Part shown: positions 55,201 through 58,428 of the stretch, piece by piece
How the letters are laid out: the number at the start of each line of letters is the position of its first letter
How positions within the stretch are numbered: the stretch's first letter is position 1
NCBI GenBank assembly: GCA_964520895.1
Contig: CAZFOR010000004.1
Coordinates: 1 to 58,428 of the forward strand
Source: SIG350 sp964520895
GTDB lineage: Bacteria; Bacillota; Clostridia; TANB77; SIG350
Direction: 5' to 3'
Length of the DNA: 58,428 nt
Notes under the pieces: model-generated
Database searches by the model: none
What the model was told of the DNA's origin: nothing
The model's input: only the letters and a program-made list of their open reading frames with translations
Program-made: the position numbers and the translations under genes

Positions 55201-56094
55201 ATGGACAAAATTGATTTACATATTCATACAAAGTATTCTGATGGAAGTCATACATTAATAGAAATATTACAAATGACGCAAATGAATGATTTGAAATATA
55301 TTTCAATAACAGATCATGATAATATAGATGTTTATGAGGAATTGAAAGATTTAGATGTATCAAAATATTATAGTGGAAAAATAATACCAGGTATTGAATT
55401 AAAAGCTATCTATAATAAAACACCAATTGAAGTATTAGGATATAACTATGATAGACAAAAACTAAAACAATCCAAATGGGTTAAAAATGAAACTAAGCAA
55501 AACATACAAAATATATATTTAGAGAAATTAAAGCAATCCGGGAAAAAATTAGGATTAATATTTGATGATGATTTATGTATTAAAGATGGTAATTTTGCTA
55601 ATAACACATTTTATAATGAAGTTATTAAATGTGAAAGAAATATGGAAATATTGAATAAAATGGGAATAACAAATATTAAAGTATTTTATAGAGATTTTGT
55701 TTGCAATCCTAATACACCTTTTTATATTGATGAATCAGAAGTTCAAATGTCTATTTTGGAGGCTGTAGAATTGATACATAGTTGTGGTGGTATTGCACTG
55801 CTTGCACATCCATTAGGAACATATTGTGTTGAAAATCCAGAAGAGTTTGTAAAGCAAATAGTTAATTTAGGAATATTAGATGGATTAGAATGTATGCACT
55901 CTTGTATAACGAAAGAGCAAAGCGAATTTTTAATGGATTTATGTAATAAGAATAATCTTGTGATGTCAGGTGGAAGTGATTTCCATAGGGAAGAGAGAAA
56001 TAAACTTACATTTGTTAATTTTGGAAAAGAGCAAATACCACTTAAATTAATAGACAAATTACTAGAAAAGATTGATATAAAAGAAATAAAATAG
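55201..56094 (+). CDS. PHP-domain phosphoesterase
   Basis: 297 residues with the four PHP metal motifs: DLHIHTKYSDGS, ITDHDNIDVYEEL, PGIELKA and, later, LLAHPLG and SGGSDFH. Related to YciV/RNase AM-type nucleotidases. GGAGAGATAATA before ATG, 11 bases from thyX. Confidence 0.88.
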   Translation: MDKIDLHIHTKYSDGSHTLIEILQMTQMNDLKYISITDHDNIDVYEELKDLDVSKYYSGKIIPGIELKAIYNKTPIEVLGYNYDRQKLKQSKWVKNETKQNIQNIYLEKLKQSGKKLGLIFDDDLCIKDGNFANNTFYNEVIKCERNMEILNKMGITNIKVFYRDFVCNPNTPFYIDESEVQMSILEAVELIHSCGGIALLAHPLGTYCVENPEEFVKQIVNLGILDGLECMHSCITKEQSEFLMDLCNKNNLVMSGGSDFHREERNKLTFVNFGKEQIPLKLIDKLLEKIDIKEIK

Positions 56095-56098
56095 TTTA

Positions 56099-56136
56099 TA
56101 GAAGTATATAATAGTTAAATATATTATATACTTCTA
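56099..56136 (+). terminator. Hairpin after the PHP gene
   Basis: Perfect 14-bp stem TAGAAGTATATAAT / ATTATATACTTCTA (56099-56112, 56123-56136), weak T tract after it. Confidence 0.7.
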
Positions 56137-56162
56137 TTAATATATTTAACAAATAATGAATA

Positions 56163-56191
56163 TTGATATATTATAAAACATATGGTATAAT
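56163..56191 (+). promoter_or_regulatory. cysS promoter
   Basis: TTGATA (56163-56168), 17-base spacer, TATAAT (56186-56191). The leader to the ATG is only ~60 bases, too short for a T-box. Confidence 0.82.
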
Positions 56192-56256
56192 GTGGATATC
56201 AAAAAAATAAATAGTTGGAAAATTTTGAGAAGCTACAAAATAGGAGGTAATTAGTA

Positions 56257-57730
56257 ATGAAAATTACAAATTCAATAAATCGGAAAAAAAGAGGAATTTA
56301 TTCCTTTAAATGATAATGAGGTAAGAATGTATGCATGTGGTATAACTGTATACGATTTGAGTCATATAGGTCATGCTAGGCAAGCAATAGTATATGCAAT
56401 GATTACAGATTACCTTAGGTATAGAGGATATAATGTAAAATATGTACGTAATTATACTGATGTTGATGATAAAATTATAAAAAAGGCTAATGAGCTTGGT
56501 AAAAATGCATTAGAGTTTTCAAAAGAGCAAATAGACGAAACTGAAAAAGATATGGCTAATTTACATGTTACAGATGCAGATGTAAAAACTAAGGCATCAG
56601 AATATATAGAAAGGATTATTAAATTTGTTGAAACACTTGTTGCAAATGGTCATGCATATGCAACAGATAAAGGTGATGTATATTTTTCAGTAAAGACTTT
56701 TCCTGAGTATGGGAAATTATCACATAGAAAAATTGATGAACTTTTAAATGGTGTTCGTATAGATTTAGAAGAAGGGAAAAAAGATCCAGTTGATTTTGCA
56801 TTATGGAAAAGCGCAAAACCTGGTGAGATATATTGGGAGTCTCCTTGGGGAAATGGAAGACCTGGATGGCATATTGAGTGTTCAGCAATGGCGCTAGATA
56901 CACTTGGAGAAACAATAGATATTCATGGTGGTGGAAGAGATTTGTTATTTCCACATCATGAGAATGAAATTGCACAAACTGAAGCATTAACAGGAAAACA
57001 ATTTGCTAAATATTGGTCACATTGTGGATTAATTAAAATTAACGGAGAAAAAATGAGTAAATCTCTTGGTAATTCATTAACAATAAGAGATGCACTAAAA
57101 ATGTATAATTATGAAGTAATTAAATATGTAATGTTCTCAAAACATTATGCATCAGATATGGATTTACTAGATAGTGATTTCCAACTTGCAGAAGGACAAT
57201 TATACTATTTTTATACAACAATTAAGGCAATGGAGGATTTTATACTTGAAAATAAAGAAAGTGATATATTTGAAATACTAGATGATGATATTGTAAGTTC
57301 AATTATACCAAATTTTATTGAAGTTATGGATGACGATTTTAATACATCAGCAGCTATTGCAAATTTATTTGCTATATTTAAATATGTTAATAATATAATA
57401 AAAAGTGCAAATAAAGGTAATAAACAAATAGTTGCAAATACTTTAGCTAAAATCTTAAAAGATTTAAAAGAAGTATATTCTATTTTAGGTTTTTTTGGTC
57501 AAAGACCAGAACAGTTTATTACAAAAATGAAAGAAAAATATATTGAAAAATTAAATATTGATACAAAATATATTGAGAGTCAAATATTTAGAAGAAGTGA
57601 AGCTAAAAAGATAAAAGATTTTGAAACAGCTGATTTGATAAGAAATGAATTAGATGAAAAAGGAATTATTTTAAATGATACAGTTAATGGTACAAAATGG
57701 GATGTAAAAGCATTATATAAAATGGATTAA
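56257..57730 (+). CDS. cysS: Cysteinyl-tRNA synthetase, read through a +1 shift at CGGA
   Basis: Charges tRNA-Cys. The only start with a ribosome binding site (GGAGGT, 10 bases before) is ATG 56257, which opens MKITNSIN and then reaches CGG at 56281; the uninterrupted frame is +1 of it and reads Gly-KKEEFIPLNDNEVRMYACGITVYDLSHIGHARQ. Reading CGGA (56281-56284) as glycine gives the normal N-terminus and about 490 residues. Downstream motifs are intact: zinc-ligand Cys in MYACG, HIGHARQ (HIGH), WHIECSAM, HGGGRDLLFPHHENE and KMSKS (EKMSKSLGNS). Initiating instead at 56327 would lose ~24 residues with no ribosome binding site. The gene is essential, so decay is unlikely. Confidence 0.92.
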
Positions 57731-57743
57731 TAATAAAAGAAGT

Positions 57744-57815
57744 TCAGACAAATGGGGACGGAGGCAAATTGTCCGAAATATTTCGGACAATTTGCCTCCG
57801 TCCCCATTTGTCTGA
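57744..57815. repeat. Perfect 72-bp palindrome made of two GGGGACGGAGG repeats
   Basis: Two copies back to back with the centre CCGAAATATTTCGG, 14 bases after cysS. Forms a very stable hairpin that can terminate transcription in both directions. Confidence 0.93.
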
Positions 57816-57901
57816 TTTAACATATTCATCAAAATTTGTCATAAATGTTTGAAAATTATATAAATATAAAATATAATATATTCATAAAGGGGAGATTAAA
57901 T

Positions 57902-58428
57902 ATGAGAAAAAGTAAAAAGGCTGAATATAAATATAAGATATTTGGAATAGCAGTAATAGCAATTATGGCAGTAATATTTTCAATGTATGGTGATAGAATA
58001 AGTACTAATGTAGATAATAATATTAAACAAGATAATATAATAAATGATAATGAATTAAAACAAGATAATGTAATAAATGATAATGAATTAAAACAAGATA
58101 TGTCTGATTTAAAGATATACTTTTTCGATGTAGGTCAAGCAGATAGTGCATTAATTGTAAATGAAGGAAAAACAATGTTAATTGATGCTGGTAATGAAGC
58201 AAATGGTAATCAAATAGTACGTTATTTAGAAAAATTAAATATTGATAAAATAGATTATTTAATTGCTACACATGTACATGCTGACCATATTGGTGGGATG
58301 GATAAAGTAATTAATAATATAGATATTGGTAATGTGTATATGCCATATAGTACACATACAACTAAACAATTTGAACAACTAATTACATCAATAGAAAATA
58401 AAAATTTGAGTATTACACAAACTAATCT
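57902..58428 (+). CDS. Metallo-beta-lactamase-fold protein, ComEC C-terminal-like (3' end off the window)
   Basis: Starts MRKSKKAEYKYKIFGIAVIAIMAVIFSMYGDRIS: one membrane anchor. A short linker contains two tandem repeats of INDNELKQDN. The hydrolase domain begins IYFFDVGQADSALIV and has the zinc motif THVHADHIGGMDKVI. Matches extracellular MBL-fold proteins related to the ComEC C-terminus (DNA degradation) or competence-like hydrolases. GGGGAGATTAAAT before ATG. Open at the right edge. Confidence 0.87.
   Translation, partial: MRKSKKAEYKYKIFGIAVIAIMAVIFSMYGDRISTNVDNNIKQDNIINDNELKQDNVINDNELKQDMSDLKIYFFDVGQADSALIVNEGKTMLIDAGNEANGNQIVRYLEKLNIDKIDYLIATHVHADHIGGMDKVINNIDIGNVYMPYSTHTTKQFEQLITSIENKNLSITQTN

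Noticed and set aside
56192..56256. T-box riboswitch upstream of cysS
   Set aside because: The leader between the promoter and the start is only about 60 bases and shows no specifier hairpin or antiterminator.
56281..56292. cysS break as homopolymer (A7) sequencing error or slippage
   Set aside because: Possible for this gene alone, but it does not explain the other four CGGA sites, which have no A7 run. Kept only as the alternative.

Overview
The window is a chromosomal segment of a very AT-rich, endospore-forming member of the Bacillota, most likely an uncultured gut-type clostridium (lineage is inference). It carries sporulation and germination genes (gerA-gerB-gerC, pdaA, yqfC, yqfD, a Spo0E-like gene, a SpoVD-type PBP), a mraZ-rsmH-ftsL-PBP-murE-mraY-ftsW-murG division cluster, agr quorum sensing, and consensus sigma-A promoters (TTGACA-N17-TATAAT type).

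The main observation is a probable four-base codon. Five genes (gerB, gerA, a pilin-like gene, abiEii and the essential cysS) are each split by a +1 shift, and every split lies exactly at the tetranucleotide CGGA. In each case the upstream frame reads CGG and the downstream frame reads GGA (Gly), at positions where Gly fits or is conserved (LKGG motif of AbiEii, LGQA of GerA, GKKEEF of CysRS). In all other genes of the window (roughly 16,000 codons read by eye) I found no in-frame CGG codon; every other CGG straddles two codons. The only tRNA gene here (4135-4208) has glycine identity elements and the anticodon-loop sequence UCCG, the exact complement of CGGA, plus a mismatched anticodon stem. 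The simplest reading is that CGGA is decoded as one glycine codon by this tRNA-Gly.

Layout. 1-8.2 kb: dnaE (partial), a glutamate-synthase-like oxidoreductase, a divergent HTH/small-membrane-protein pair with a palindromic operator, the unusual tRNA, a DUF4143-type ATPase, GDPD and murJ. 8.2-12.2 kb: germinant receptor operon on the minus strand. 12.3-13.6 kb: decayed pilin-like gene. 13.7-20.6 kb: housekeeping genes (PH domain, radical SAM pair, HD hydrolase, rpsI/rplM, mini-RNase III). 20.7-27.6 kb: agrB-agrD facing agrC-agrA, with agrCA duplicated almost identically on either side of an AbiE toxin-antitoxin pair. 27.7-38.7 kb: sporulation genes, ybeY, DUF3048 protein, ABC-F, MazG fusion, rpsT, rpsU-yqeY. 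38.8-40.2 kb: S-layer-homology/Ig-like surface protein of foreign-looking composition. 40.3-43.7 kb: yfmF-yfmH-lgt. 43.8-53.3 kb: Spo0E-like gene and division/cell wall cluster. 53.35-53.95 kb: two tandem Fst-like type I toxin-antitoxin modules whose pairing elements differ between copies. 54-58.4 kb: thyX, PHP phosphoesterase, cysS, and the start of a metallo-beta-lactamase-fold protein.

A short repeat with core GGGGACGGAGG occurs at four places, twice as an inverted pair next to gene ends. I saw no CRISPR array, rRNA, phage genes or transposase.
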